Shown here: in pieces, positions 42,853 to 51,840 of the stretch
Position numbering within the stretch: position 1 is the stretch's first letter
Layout: each line of letters begins with the position of its first letter
Assembly: GCA_902825985.1 (NCBI GenBank)
Contig: CADEDC010000016.1
Location: 24,699-84,411 of the forward strand
DNA from: an uncultured Acidobacteriota bacterium
Lineage (GTDB): Bacteria; Acidobacteriota; Vicinamibacteria; Vicinamibacterales; CAVVIG01
Direction: 5' to 3'
Length of the DNA stretch: 59,713 bases
The notes under the pieces: generated by a model
What the model was told of the DNA's origin: nothing
Seen by the model: only the letters and a program-made list of their open reading frames with translations
The model's database searches: none
Made by a program: the position numbers and the translations under genes

Positions 42853-45162
42853 TCATTTGATCTCCCACTGTGCATCGGGCACCGCCGGCAGCAGCCCGGC
42901 ACCCAGCAGCGTCGTGCCGTTCATCTGCCACCAGGCATTCTGGCCGGTGACCGCCCGCCAGATGAAGTCGGCGCGGTTGTCGCCGTCGACGTCCTGCACG
43001 TGGACCAGCGTCCAGGCCCACGGGCTGACGTTCGGCAGGTAGCCGCCGCCGACGATCGTCGGACCATCCATCAGCCACAGGGCGTTGTGGCCGATGTCCT
43101 CGGTGTTCCGCCAGACGATGTCGGCGCGATCGTCACCGTCGACATCGGCCATGCCGGCCACCGCCCAGCCCGACTCGCTGACGCTGGGCAGGGCGGCGCT
43201 GGCGGTCATCGCCGCGTTGGCGATCAGCCAGATCGCGGTGCCGCCGCCGCTGCCGAGTTCGCGCCACAGCAGGTCGCTGGTCGCGTCCCGATTCAGGTCG
43301 CCGATGCCGGCGAGTCGCCAGCCGGACAGTTCCGGCAGCGGCCGCAGCCCCTTGACCGCGCCACCGTCGAGCAGCCACACGGTGGTCCGACCGCTGCTGA
43401 CGAACGTGCCGCTGGCGGCGTCCCACGTGAGCTGCTCCCAGACGAGGTCCCGGTGGGCGTCGCCGTCCAGGTCGCCGGTGCCGGCGAGGCGCCACTGCAG
43501 CGTCGCCGAATCGACCAACGACGGCAGCAGCCACGCTTCGAGGATCGCCGCACCACGCATCAACCACACGGCGTTGGTGCCGTTGGTGTGCCGCCACAGC
43601 AGATCGGCGTAGCCGTCGCCGTCGAAGTCGTCACTGGCGGCGATGCGGAAGCCACTGTCGGGCACGGCTGTCAGGAACGACGCGGCGCCGACCGTCGCGC
43701 CGTGCAGTTGCCACAGCGCGTTGTCACCGGTGACGCGATGGCGCCAGACGATGTCGCTGCGGCGGTCGCCATCGAGATCGTAGGGCTCGGCGACGAGCGC
43801 CGGAGCCGTGTCCTTCTCGACCGCGCCGATGTCGCACACCGTGGCCGCGGCCGGCAGCACATGATTGCGCTGATCGCGGGTGATGTCGGCGCCGTAGGCA
43901 TTCACGCAGGGGGCCGCGGCACCCGCATCGATCGCCGGACTGTTGATGCCGGGGACCATCGTCTGGGTCTGGCCGCCGTTGAACTGCAGCGGCAGGAACA
44001 GGGCGTCGCCGACAATCGGCGACGGGCCGGTCGTCGCGCAATCGAGCAGGCCGAACAGGTTCGGTCCGGTCAACGTCAGTGGTCCGGTGCACTCGCTCGG
44101 GGTGGCCAGCCAGAACGTCGTGAAGATCATCCGCTGGTTGCCCATGACCAGCGTATGGCTCAGCCGCACGTCGGCCGTCGTCCCGACCTCACCGGCCGTC
44201 ACCGCGATGCCGCCACCGATGCCGTCGCCGCTCTGATCCGCGTCGGCCAGATTGGCCGACAACGTCACGTGGGCGAGCACCGACGTGCCGGCGGTCGCCG
44301 GACTGGCGGCTTTGCCATTGAAATACAGGGCCCCTCCGGAGTCGGCGGCCTGATTCAGGGCGAACGTCGAGCGCGTGGCGTGCAGCGACGCCGTGGCATC
44401 GACGAAGACGGCGCCACCGCGCGTCCCGGCGTTCTGGCTGAAGGTCACGGAATCGAGTTCGAGGTCGCCGGCGACCAGTTCGAGCGCCCCGCCGCGGCTG
44501 CCGGTGTTGCCACGGAAGGTCGTCCGGCGAATCCGGTGATGCGGTGCCGGACTGGCGGGGCCGGTCAGCAGCACGGCGCTGCCGTGGACGGCCCGGCCGT
44601 CGTTGTCGCGGACCGTGCTGCCGGTCATCGTCACCGGCCCGTCGCGCCAGCGCAGGACGGTGCCGGAATTGGCCAGCGTGACCGCATCGAGCGCCAGCGT
44701 CCCACGGCCGTCGATCGCCGTCGAGGCGTGCGCGACGGTGATGCCGGCCAGGCGCACCGACTTCTCGCTGCTGCCGGAGAAGTCGAACAGGCCGCTGCCG
44801 GATGCCTCGATGGTCGTGGCGCCGGCCCCGGCGCCGAGGATGTGCAGCCGGCCGCGCCCGGTGAACGGGATGGCCGCGGCGGCCGGCGTGAGGGTCACGA
44901 GCGGCACGTCGATGATGATCGTCACTTCGGGGAGCGGGCCGGCACCGCCGGACGGCATCAGTGCGCCAGCTTCGGCGACGGCGCGGCGGAGCGTGCAGAC
45001 CGCGTTGCCGGTGGCGGTTTCGCAGACCCCGCTGCCGACGTTCACCCCGAGCATGTCGCTGGCATCGTTCACGACGAACGTCGTCTCGGCCGCCGCCGGC
45101 GCGGCACACCATGCCAGCGCCGCCACCGTCGCCACGAACGCGCGGGTCACCTGGATCGTCAC
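42853..45162 (-). CDS. exported CSLREA-type beta-helix protein with FG-GAP/VCBS-like repeats (copy 2)
   Basis: 769 residues starting at GTG 45162, whose G is the last base of the preceding gene's TAG stop. Signal peptide (RAFVATVAALAWCAAPAAA), then a CSLREA-like head: TTFVVNDASDMLGVNVGSGVCETATGNAVCTLRRAVAEA. A right-handed beta-helix/pectate-lyase-like region follows (residues about 80-400; for example TFRGNTGSRGGALELV). The end has six repeats of the form DxDGDxxxDIVWRxxxxGxNALWxMxG (about residues 440-769). It is a paralog of the gene upstream. Probably on or outside the cell surface; exact role unknown. Confidence 0.87.
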   Translation of the reverse strand: MTIQVTRAFVATVAALAWCAAPAAAETTFVVNDASDMLGVNVGSGVCETATGNAVCTLRRAVAEAGALMPSGGAGPLPEVTIIIDVPLVTLTPAAAAIPFTGRGRLHILGAGAGATTIEASGSGLFDFSGSSEKSVRLAGITVAHASTAIDGRGTLALDAVTLANSGTVLRWRDGPVTMTGSTVRDNDGRAVHGSAVLLTGPASPAPHHRIRRTTFRGNTGSRGGALELVAGDLELDSVTFSQNAGTRGGAVFVDATASLHATRSTFALNQAADSGGALYFNGKAASPATAGTSVLAHVTLSANLADADQSGDGIGGGIAVTAGEVGTTADVRLSHTLVMGNQRMIFTTFWLATPSECTGPLTLTGPNLFGLLDCATTGPSPIVGDALFLPLQFNGGQTQTMVPGINSPAIDAGAAAPCVNAYGADITRDQRNHVLPAAATVCDIGAVEKDTAPALVAEPYDLDGDRRSDIVWRHRVTGDNALWQLHGATVGAASFLTAVPDSGFRIAASDDFDGDGYADLLWRHTNGTNAVWLMRGAAILEAWLLPSLVDSATLQWRLAGTGDLDGDAHRDLVWEQLTWDAASGTFVSSGRTTVWLLDGGAVKGLRPLPELSGWRLAGIGDLNRDATSDLLWRELGSGGGTAIWLIANAAMTASAALPSVSESGWAVAGMADVDGDDRADIVWRNTEDIGHNALWLMDGPTIVGGGYLPNVSPWAWTLVHVQDVDGDNRADFIWRAVTGQNAWWQMNGTTLLGAGLLPAVPDAQWEIK

Positions 45163-47483
45163 TACTTGATCTCCCAGTTGGGGTCGGGCACCGCGGTCAG
45201 GAACTCGGCGGCCAGAATGAGCTTGCCGTCCATCCGCCAGCGTGCGTTCTGGCCTCCGTAGCCGGACCGCCAGATGACGTCCGCCTTGTTGTCGCCGTCG
45301 GTATCGACGACGTGCACGAGCGACCACTGTTCGGGGGCGACGGTCGGCAGCGTGCCGGAGTCGGCCAACGCACTGATGCCGGTCATCAGCCAGACGGAGG
45401 TCAGCCCGCCGCCGGCGTCGTTGCGCCAGACGGCGTCGGCGCGATTGTCGCCATCGAGATCGACGAAGGCGGCAACCGTCCAGTCGGCGGATCGGCCCGG
45501 CAGCGTGACGACCGCGGTGGAGGCGGCGTTCGCCATCAGCCACAGTTCCGTGCCGCTGCCGCCGACCTCACGCCACAGCAGGTCCGCCGTGCCGTCCTGA
45601 TTGGCGTCCGCGACGCCGGCGAGCAGCCAGCCGGCATGCGAGAGCGGACGGACGCCGCGAACCGCACCGCCGTCCATCAACCACACGGTCAGGTCGCCGG
45701 TGCTCTCGAGGCCATTCACGTCGCGCCGCATCCGCTCCCACACGATGTCGGCGCGCGCGTCGCCATCCAGGTCGCCGAGGCCGGCCACCCGCCATTCGTA
45801 CGGGGCGAGGTCCGGCAGGTCGGGCAGCATCGCCCCCTCGCGAATCGTACTGCCGTCCATGAGCCACACCGCGTTGCGCGCCAGGCCGGGCAGGCGCCAC
45901 AGCAGGTCGGCCCGGCCGTCGCCGTCGAAGTCACCGCTGCCGACGATGGTGTAGTCGACCGTCGGCACGGTGGTCAGGAAGGCGGGACTGGCAATCGCGC
46001 CACCGTTCATCGTCCACAGCGCGTTCTGGCCGGTGGGTCGATAGCGCCAGACCAGGTCGGCTTTCCGATCGCCGCTGAGATCGTAGGGGCGCGCCAGCAG
46101 GGCGGGAACGCTGCCGCGCTCGACCGCACCGAGGTCGCAGTTGGTGCCGGCAGCCGGCAGCACGTGGTTGCGCTGGTCGCGCGTCAGCGGCAGGCCGAAC
46201 GCGTCGAGGCACGGCGCCGGATTGCCGGCATTCACCGTCGGGCTGAAGATGCCGGGCGACGTGGTCGGGGTCCAGCCGCCGTTGCTGACGGTGAACGCCA
46301 GGAAGAAGGCATCGGCGACCATCGGCGCCGGACCGTCGATGGTGCAGTCGACGACGCCGAACATGTTGGGGCCGGTGGCGACGATCGGACCATCGCAGTC
46401 GCCCGGCGCCGGGAAGAACACGCCGCCGATGAACGCGGTCTTCTCGTTGCCCATCACGATGGAGTGGGTGATCGCGACGTCGGCCGCGATGCCGGTTCGA
46501 CCGTCCACCCAGACGGCGATGCCGGGTCCGCGGCCGAAGCCGTTGCGGTCGACGTCCGACTGATTCGCCGTCAGCGTGTTGTGGGCGAGCACCGCGGTGC
46601 CGGCGAGCGGCAGCAGCCCGTCGTTCGTGTCGCGGCCGCCGAAGAAGATGCCGCCGCCGGAATCCGACGCCGTGTTGCTGATGAACGTGGCGTTGGTCGA
46701 TCGCAGCCCGGCGAACGCCGCCAGCGCCAGGGCGCCGCCCGACACCGCCTGATTGCTGCTCAGGGACACGTTCTCGAGCACCAGCAGGCCCATGCGCATG
46801 CGGATGGCGCCACCCAGGCTGCCGCGATTGCCGTGAAAGGTCGACTGGCGGATGCGCACGTGGTACCAGGTCGGCGCGCTGCCGGTGATGAGCAGGCCGC
46901 CGCCCTCGGCGGTGGTGACGCCGTTGTTGCGGACGTCGACACCACTCATTCGGGCGTCGCCGCTCCAGATGATGCCGCGTTGCGAGTCGCGCACCGCCAC
47001 GTGCTCGAGCGCGAGCGTGCCGGACCCGGTGAGCGGCTCCGCCGCGTGCTGGAGGGTGAAGCCGCTCAGCCGGGCGCTGGTGACGAGCAGTTCGAAGGCG
47101 CTGGCCGTCGACGCCTCGATGATGGTGGCGTCGATGCCGGCACCGAGCACCGTCAGTGCGCCGGCGCCGGCGACGCGCAGGCGCGGCGACGCGGCGTTCA
47201 GCGTGATCGTCCCAGGAGCGAGCACGATGGTGACGTCACCGGGCGGCTGTCCCGGCGCGTCGGGGAGCAACGCGTCGGCTTCCGCCAGCGCTCGTCGAAG
47301 GGTGCAGATCTGGGTGCCGGCGGCGGTCTCGCAGATGCCGTTGCCGACGTTCGTGCCCAATGCGTCGGCCGCACTGTTGACGACGAACGTGGTCGCCGCG
47401 GCGGCGGGCGCCACACCCAGCCGCCACAGGAGCACCACGCCGGCCGCCGCTCGACACAGGTGAATCCAACCGACTGCCGGCAT
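45162..47483 (-). CDS. exported CSLREA-type beta-helix protein with FG-GAP/VCBS-like repeats (copy 1)
   Basis: 773 residues. ATG 47483 is preceded by GAGG, and a signal peptide follows (LCRAAAGVVLLWRLGVAPAAAA). Head TTFVVNSAADALGTNVGNGICETAAGTQICTLRRALAEA, a beta-helix part (STFHGNRGSLGGAIRM), then six VCBS-like repeats such as YDLSGDRKADLVWRYRPTGQNALWTMNGG, ending in MDGKLILAAEFLTAVPDPNWEIK. It shares the same order of blocks and the same last residues (WEIK) as the downstream copy, so the pair arose by tandem duplication. The stop TAG shares a base with the next start. Confidence 0.87.
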   Translation of the reverse strand: MPAVGWIHLCRAAAGVVLLWRLGVAPAAAATTFVVNSAADALGTNVGNGICETAAGTQICTLRRALAEADALLPDAPGQPPGDVTIVLAPGTITLNAASPRLRVAGAGALTVLGAGIDATIIEASTASAFELLVTSARLSGFTLQHAAEPLTGSGTLALEHVAVRDSQRGIIWSGDARMSGVDVRNNGVTTAEGGGLLITGSAPTWYHVRIRQSTFHGNRGSLGGAIRMRMGLLVLENVSLSSNQAVSGGALALAAFAGLRSTNATFISNTASDSGGGIFFGGRDTNDGLLPLAGTAVLAHNTLTANQSDVDRNGFGRGPGIAVWVDGRTGIAADVAITHSIVMGNEKTAFIGGVFFPAPGDCDGPIVATGPNMFGVVDCTIDGPAPMVADAFFLAFTVSNGGWTPTTSPGIFSPTVNAGNPAPCLDAFGLPLTRDQRNHVLPAAGTNCDLGAVERGSVPALLARPYDLSGDRKADLVWRYRPTGQNALWTMNGGAIASPAFLTTVPTVDYTIVGSGDFDGDGRADLLWRLPGLARNAVWLMDGSTIREGAMLPDLPDLAPYEWRVAGLGDLDGDARADIVWERMRRDVNGLESTGDLTVWLMDGGAVRGVRPLSHAGWLLAGVADANQDGTADLLWREVGGSGTELWLMANAASTAVVTLPGRSADWTVAAFVDLDGDNRADAVWRNDAGGGLTSVWLMTGISALADSGTLPTVAPEQWSLVHVVDTDGDNKADVIWRSGYGGQNARWRMDGKLILAAEFLTAVPDPNWEIK

Positions 47484-47869
47484 CTGTACCTCGTCTCCGA
47501 AGAAGCAGGGAACGGTGACGTCGGCCGCTGCATCAGACGTTCCAGTCAGCTGCCACTGCACGAAACGGCGCGGATCCACCTCTCTCGCGGCATGGATTTC
47601 CATCTGTGAAGGCCGGCCCGTGTGTCGCGGAGACGCTGACCAAAGGCGCGGTCTTCGCGTGTTTCCCCGTCTTGGATCCCAAAAGTCAATCTTCAAGACG
47701 ACATTCCAGACTCGCCGTGGTGCCCCGCCCAAGGATGAGGTTCATAAGGAAACCGAAATAAATCGTTTGGAGCTCGTCTGGGCCCGGGCGTACACTCCCC
47801 CGGCTCTGAGATCTGTCTTCTGCTCTGGATCGTGGTCGCGGCATGGACGGCCGCAAAAGGAGAGGAACG
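47484..47869. other. 386-base intergenic region between divergent genes
   Basis: No gene is supported here. Bases 47690-47765 are clearly more A+T-rich than the rest of the window. A TTGACT occurs on the minus strand near 47690 without a matching -10 for the CSLREA gene. A weak promoter for the cyclase gene is listed separately. Confidence 0.5.
47767..47796 (+). promoter_or_regulatory. weak promoter candidate of the cyclase-family gene
   Basis: TTGGAG, 18 bases, TACACT (3/6 and 4/6 matches), 74 bases before the ATG at 47870. Confidence 0.25.
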
Positions 47870-48973
47870 ATGAGAGTAATCCTGAAGGTCTGTGCGACGG
47901 TGCTGGTCGGCGGATTCGTGCTGGTGCCCCCCGTGTCGGCGCAGGCCATCGATGACACGCCGATCGACCCGATCGCGGTCGAGAACGGGTCGGCCGGCTG
48001 GTTCCCGTCGATCTATGGCCCCGACGATCAGCTCGGTTCGCTCAACGAAGTGACGCCGAGGAAGACGATGGAGGCGTGGAGGCTCATCAAACCGAACAAG
48101 AACCGGCCGATCAAGAGCTACAACCTGGGCGAGGTGATGGAGCAGGGCATCAACGCCTTCGGCACCCGCGTCTACGAACAGACACGCGTCGGACCCATCC
48201 CCGGGCCGGACTTTGGTGGTGACAACGACATCGTCGGTGTCGAAGAGCGCATCAACACCACCTACCAGATCGCGACTCAGGTGGACGGGCTGCCGCACAT
48301 CGGCGTGCGTTCGGTCTTCTACAACGGCTTCACTGCGGCCGACCTCATGGCCGATGGCCCCAGTGGCGTCGCAGTGCTCGGTCAGGAACACGTGAATCCG
48401 TTCGTCACGCGCGGCGTGCTGCTCGACGTGCTCGCGGTCAAGATGAAGCAGAACGACGGATCGGCGCTGGGCGAACCGATCAATGGGCGGCCGGTGCTGA
48501 GGGACAGCTACCGCATCACGGTCGAAGACCTGCAGGACGCCATGGAGTTCGGCGGCATCAAGGAGATCACGCCGGGCGACGTGGTGATCATCCGCACCGG
48601 CTGGTCTGCCCTGTACGGCACCGACGCCTCGCAGCGGGCCAAGTACATCGGACTGGAGCCTGGCATCTACCTGCGCGAAGCGCGCTGGCTGGCGCAGTTC
48701 CGTCCGGCCATCGTGGCCAGCGATGCCCCGGCGCTCGAGGTGCTGCCGGCCCCGGCCCCGTGGACCGGCCTGCAGCTCTTCCCCGTGCACCAGGAGCTGC
48801 TGACCCATCACGGCATCCGCATCGGTGAAGCGTTCAACAGCGAGGAACTGTCTGCCGATCGCGTCTATGAGTTCGTGTTCTTCTACACCCCGCAGCGCGG
48901 GAAGGGCGCAACGGCCTCGAACACGGCACCGGCCGCGCTCGGCCAGCCGGCGCGCCAGAAGCCCACGAAGTAG
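47870..48973 (+). CDS. exported cyclase-family (kynurenine formamidase-like) protein
   Basis: 367 residues. ATG 47870 is preceded by AGGAGAGG; signal peptide VCATVLVGGFVLVPPVSAQ. The cyclase fold shows GVRSVFYNGFTAADLM, FVTRGVLLDVLAVK, ITPGDVVIIRTGW and IVASDAPALEV. The metal motif of the family (HxGTHxDxPxH) appears as YQIATQVDGLPH: the Asp and last His are kept, while the two earlier His are absent, as in the longer cyclase subgroup. It probably hydrolyses an amide or lactone; the substrate is unknown. Monocistronic, with a hairpin after it. Confidence 0.88.
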   Translation: MRVILKVCATVLVGGFVLVPPVSAQAIDDTPIDPIAVENGSAGWFPSIYGPDDQLGSLNEVTPRKTMEAWRLIKPNKNRPIKSYNLGEVMEQGINAFGTRVYEQTRVGPIPGPDFGGDNDIVGVEERINTTYQIATQVDGLPHIGVRSVFYNGFTAADLMADGPSGVAVLGQEHVNPFVTRGVLLDVLAVKMKQNDGSALGEPINGRPVLRDSYRITVEDLQDAMEFGGIKEITPGDVVIIRTGWSALYGTDASQRAKYIGLEPGIYLREARWLAQFRPAIVASDAPALEVLPAPAPWTGLQLFPVHQELLTHHGIRIGEAFNSEELSADRVYEFVFFYTPQRGKGATASNTAPAALGQPARQKPTK

Positions 48974-48994
48974 GACGACCACCCACGTCGGCGG

Positions 48995-49011
48995 CCGGAC
49001 CGGTGGTCCGG
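48995..49011. terminator. hairpin between converging cyclase and hypothetical genes
   Basis: Seven-base stem CCGGACC / GGTCCGG with a three-base loop, in the 72-base gap between two converging stops. No T-run. Confidence 0.4.
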
Positions 49012-49045
49012 TCGCCGCTCATCCCCGGGGCTCACGGGCGCGCCG

Positions 49046-49582
49046 CTACCGCAGGTCGCCAATCGCGGCCGTGAACTGGATGTCGCGGCGCTGCTTGACC
49101 TGCTGCCCGTCCGCTGCCTGCACGACGAGGCGGTCGACGCCGACGCTGACCGGGGTGAACGGCGCACCCGGACGGCGCTTGACGATCAGCTTCATCTTGC
49201 CCGACACCACCTTCCAGATCGCCGGTGTCTCGGTCGGCTTCGCCCCCTCGTCGCAGTAGGGGAACGACTCGCGCGGCGCGTCGGACACTTCGAGTTCGGC
49301 CGTCACCGCCGGATTCGCCGGACCGATGTCGATGTCGGTCGAGCCATTCCTGATCGTCACGCGGCGCTGATCGATCCGGATGACCAGCACCTCGGTCCGC
49401 GCGTCGTTCCAGGTATACAGCAGCAGCCCGCCACAGCCGGACGCCTCGCGGAACTGCAGCGTCGGACCGGCCGGCGGCGGCGGCTGCCCGGCCAGTCCGG
49501 CGGGGGGCCACGCGACGGCGATCGGCGCGGCGGCGGCGACACAGATCGCGGCGGCGGGGATCAGGGTGCGCACAACGGGCAT
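49046..49582 (-). CDS. hypothetical exported protein
   Basis: 178 residues with a signal peptide (AAAICVAAAAPIAVAWPPAGLA). The mature part is beta-rich (LLLYTWNDARTEVLVIRIDQRRVTI, KMKLIVKRRPGAPFTPVSVGVDRLVV). Two cysteines (GCGGLL and FPYCDEG) could form a disulfide. No family recognised. It starts three bases after the CaiB-type gene, so it is probably co-transcribed with it, although an exported protein in an acyl-CoA operon is unexpected. Confidence 0.7.
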   Translation of the reverse strand: MPVVRTLIPAAAICVAAAAPIAVAWPPAGLAGQPPPPAGPTLQFREASGCGGLLLYTWNDARTEVLVIRIDQRRVTIRNGSTDIDIGPANPAVTAELEVSDAPRESFPYCDEGAKPTETPAIWKVVSGKMKLIVKRRPGAPFTPVSVGVDRLVVQAADGQQVKQRRDIQFTAAIGDLR

Positions 49583-49585
49583 GGA

Positions 49586-50848
49586 CTACTCCCTCGCCGA
49601 TGTCGGCGTGGACGCCGCGGCGGCCGCCGCCAGTTCGGCAATCAACCGTTCGTCGCAGCCGGCTTCGCGCAGCACCTGCACCGTGTGCTCACCCAGTCGC
49701 GGCGCCGGACGGCCGGTGACCGGCGGCGTCGCCGACATCTTCACCGGCGCGCCGAGCGTCTGCAGCGTCCCGAGCGTCGGGTGTGCCGTCTCGACGACCA
49801 TGCCGCGCGCCCGGACCTGCGGGTCGCGGAACACCTGGTCGTAATTGTTGATCGGTCCGCACGGGATGTCGTGCTCGTCGAACAGCTTCAGCCAGTGCGA
49901 CCGTGGGTGCTCGAGGGTCACCGCCTCGATGAGGCTGGCGAGCGTCTCGCGATTGTGCACGCGATGGGTGTCGTCGCGATAGTCGGGATGCGCCGCCCAC
50001 TCGGCGTGTCCGAGCAGGCTGCAGAGGCGGACGAACAGCCGATCGTTGGCCGCCGCCACGGTGATGAATCCGTCGGCGCACCGCATCGCCTGGTACGGCG
50101 CGCTCATCCGATGCGCCGACCCCATGGCCTGCGGCACGCGACCGGTGGCGAAATACTCCGTCGCCTCCCAGACGGAGAGTGCCACACCGGCTTCGAGCAG
50201 CGACGTATCGATATGCTGCCCACGGCCGGTGCGCTGTCGATAGAGGAGCGCCGCCAGGATGCCCGAGAGGGCGAACAGGCCGGCCCCCAGGTCGGTCAGC
50301 GGCAGACCGGCCTTGACCGGCGGTCCGTCGGGACTGCCGGTCACCGACATGATCCCGGACACCCCCTGCGCGACGAGGTCGAAGCCGCCCTTGATGGCGT
50401 CGGGTCCGGTGGCGCCGTAACCGGAGATCGACGCGTAGACGAGGCCTGGGTGCCCGGCGCTGAGCGTGGGATAGTCGAGGCCGAACCCCTTCATCACGCC
50501 GGGACGGTAATTCTCGATGAGTACGTCGCACGTCCGCACCAGGCGGCCGAACGCCTCGCGCGCGGCCGGCTGCTTGAGGTCGAGGACGATGCCGCGTTTG
50601 CCGCGATTGACGGCATTGAAACTGGCGCTGTCGGCGCCCCGGGCGCCGGCCATCCGCCGCGTCGAATCGCCGGCCGGCGGCTCCACCTTGATTACGTCGG
50701 CACCCATGTCGCATAGTTGCATCGCGCAGAACGGTCCTGCCATCACCTGCGTGACGTCGAGGACGCGGATGCCGGCCAGGGCGCGATCGGGCGGCGCCAG
50801 GGCTCCTGTCTCGCTCATCGTCGGCTCAACGGTCTCATCGGTGCTCAT
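49586..50848 (-). CDS. CaiB/BaiF-family (class III) CoA-transferase
   Basis: 420 residues. Family blocks: LAGIRVLDVTQVMAGPFCAMQLCDMGADVIKVEPPAGDSTR, FNAVNRGKRGIVLDLK, DVLIENYRPGVM and GRGQHIDTSLLEAGVALS. The last block is where class III transferases normally have the catalytic Asp; here the residue after LL is Glu, so catalysis may be altered. It moves CoA between carboxylic acids, or racemises an acyl-CoA. It is divergent from a crotonase-fold gene, a common pairing in acid degradation. The N-terminal start lies in a 10-base tandem repeat, and ATG 50818 is an alternative. Confidence 0.9.
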   Translation of the reverse strand: MSTDETVEPTMSETGALAPPDRALAGIRVLDVTQVMAGPFCAMQLCDMGADVIKVEPPAGDSTRRMAGARGADSASFNAVNRGKRGIVLDLKQPAAREAFGRLVRTCDVLIENYRPGVMKGFGLDYPTLSAGHPGLVYASISGYGATGPDAIKGGFDLVAQGVSGIMSVTGSPDGPPVKAGLPLTDLGAGLFALSGILAALLYRQRTGRGQHIDTSLLEAGVALSVWEATEYFATGRVPQAMGSAHRMSAPYQAMRCADGFITVAAANDRLFVRLCSLLGHAEWAAHPDYRDDTHRVHNRETLASLIEAVTLEHPRSHWLKLFDEHDIPCGPINNYDQVFRDPQVRARGMVVETAHPTLGTLQTLGAPVKMSATPPVTGRPAPRLGEHTVQVLREAGCDERLIAELAAAAAASTPTSARE

Positions 50849-50855
50849 CGGTGCT
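50836..50855. repeat. 10-base tandem repeat over the CaiB-type start codon
   Basis: CATCGGTGCT occurs twice in tandem (50836-50845, 50846-50855), giving ATGAGCACCG twice on the coding (minus) strand. A palindrome CGCACG-CGT-CGTGCG (50861-50875) follows in the same divergent promoter region and could be an operator. Confidence 0.5.
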
Positions 50856-50912
50856 CATCACGCACGCGTCGTGCGCTCATCGTGACTGTGTCTACTGCTT
50901 CGGGAGTCTGAC

Positions 50913-51698
50913 GTGTCCACACCCTGGGTCCTGTTCGAGATCGACGGCGTCGTCGCCTACCTGACGATCAACCGTCCCGACGCGCGGAACGCGATGACGT
51001 GGGAGATGTACGAAGCGCTGGTCGCCGCCTGCGAGGCGGTCGACGCCAGCGACACCGTCCGCGTCCTCGTCCTCCGCTCGGCCGGCGACAAGGCATTCAT
51101 ATCGGGCACCGACATCAGCCAGTTCACCCAGTTCACGACGCCCGAGGCGCCGCTGGACTACGAACGACGGATGGATTCGATTATCGATCGACTCGAGCGC
51201 GTCCGCGTGCCGACGATCGCCCAGGTGCAGGGGGTGGCGGCCGGCGGCGGCTGCGCCATCGCCCTGGCCTGCGACATGCGGGTCTGCTCGCCCGAGGCGC
51301 AATTCGGCGTCCCGATCGCGCGAACGCTCGGGAATTGCCTGTCGGCGGCGAACTACGCCCGCCTCGTCGACCTCATCGGTCCGGCCCTGACCAAGGAAAT
51401 TCTCTTCACCGGACGCCTGATCGACGTCACCGAGGCGCAGTCGCTCGGCCTCGTCACGCGGCTGGCGCCGCAGAGCGCGCTGGATGCCGCGGCCCGGACG
51501 CTGGCGAAGACGATCGCCGGCCACGCGCCGCTCACCATTCACGCGACCAAGGAAGCGGTCCGGAGAATCCAGGCGCACCGGCGCATCGATCCCGACCTGG
51601 CGAACGACCTCGTGACGATGTGCTATACCAGCGACGACTTCAAGGAAGGCGTCGCGGCGTTCCTCGCGAAGCGGCCGCCGCAGTGGCAGGGACGGTAG
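50913..51698 (+). CDS. enoyl-CoA hydratase/isomerase-family (crotonase-fold) protein
   Basis: 261 residues from GTG 50913, with GGGAG six bases upstream. Crotonase-fold blocks: VAYLTINRPDARNAMTWEMYEAL, DKAFISGTDISQF (first oxyanion-hole strand) and VQGVAAGGGCAIALACDMRV (second oxyanion hole). The two catalytic Glu of true hydratases are missing: the position after GGGC is Ala, and the segment PIARTLGNCLSAANYARL has no PE. The fold and CoA binding are retained, so the reaction may be an isomerisation, hydrolysis or another crotonase activity. Divergent from the CaiB-type gene, which probably acts in the same acyl-CoA pathway. Confidence 0.88.
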   Translation: MSTPWVLFEIDGVVAYLTINRPDARNAMTWEMYEALVAACEAVDASDTVRVLVLRSAGDKAFISGTDISQFTQFTTPEAPLDYERRMDSIIDRLERVRVPTIAQVQGVAAGGGCAIALACDMRVCSPEAQFGVPIARTLGNCLSAANYARLVDLIGPALTKEILFTGRLIDVTEAQSLGLVTRLAPQSALDAAARTLAKTIAGHAPLTIHATKEAVRRIQAHRRIDPDLANDLVTMCYTSDDFKEGVAAFLAKRPPQWQGR

Positions 51699-51840
51699 CG
51701 TCCATCCGCGACCTCGGCGTCCGCCCCTGGCTGGACCGCGCCAAGGCGCCGACGCCGCCAGGCACGTGGACTGCCGCTCCTCGCCGACTCGTGGTGACGA
51801 GCGCCGCGACCCGGCGATTCATGGCCGCCGGCGGCCGCCG

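Noticed and set aside
45162..47732. Upstream extension of the CSLREA gene beyond ATG 47483
   Set aside because: The extension places some 80 non-conserved residues before a perfect signal peptide, and GAGG precedes ATG 47483.
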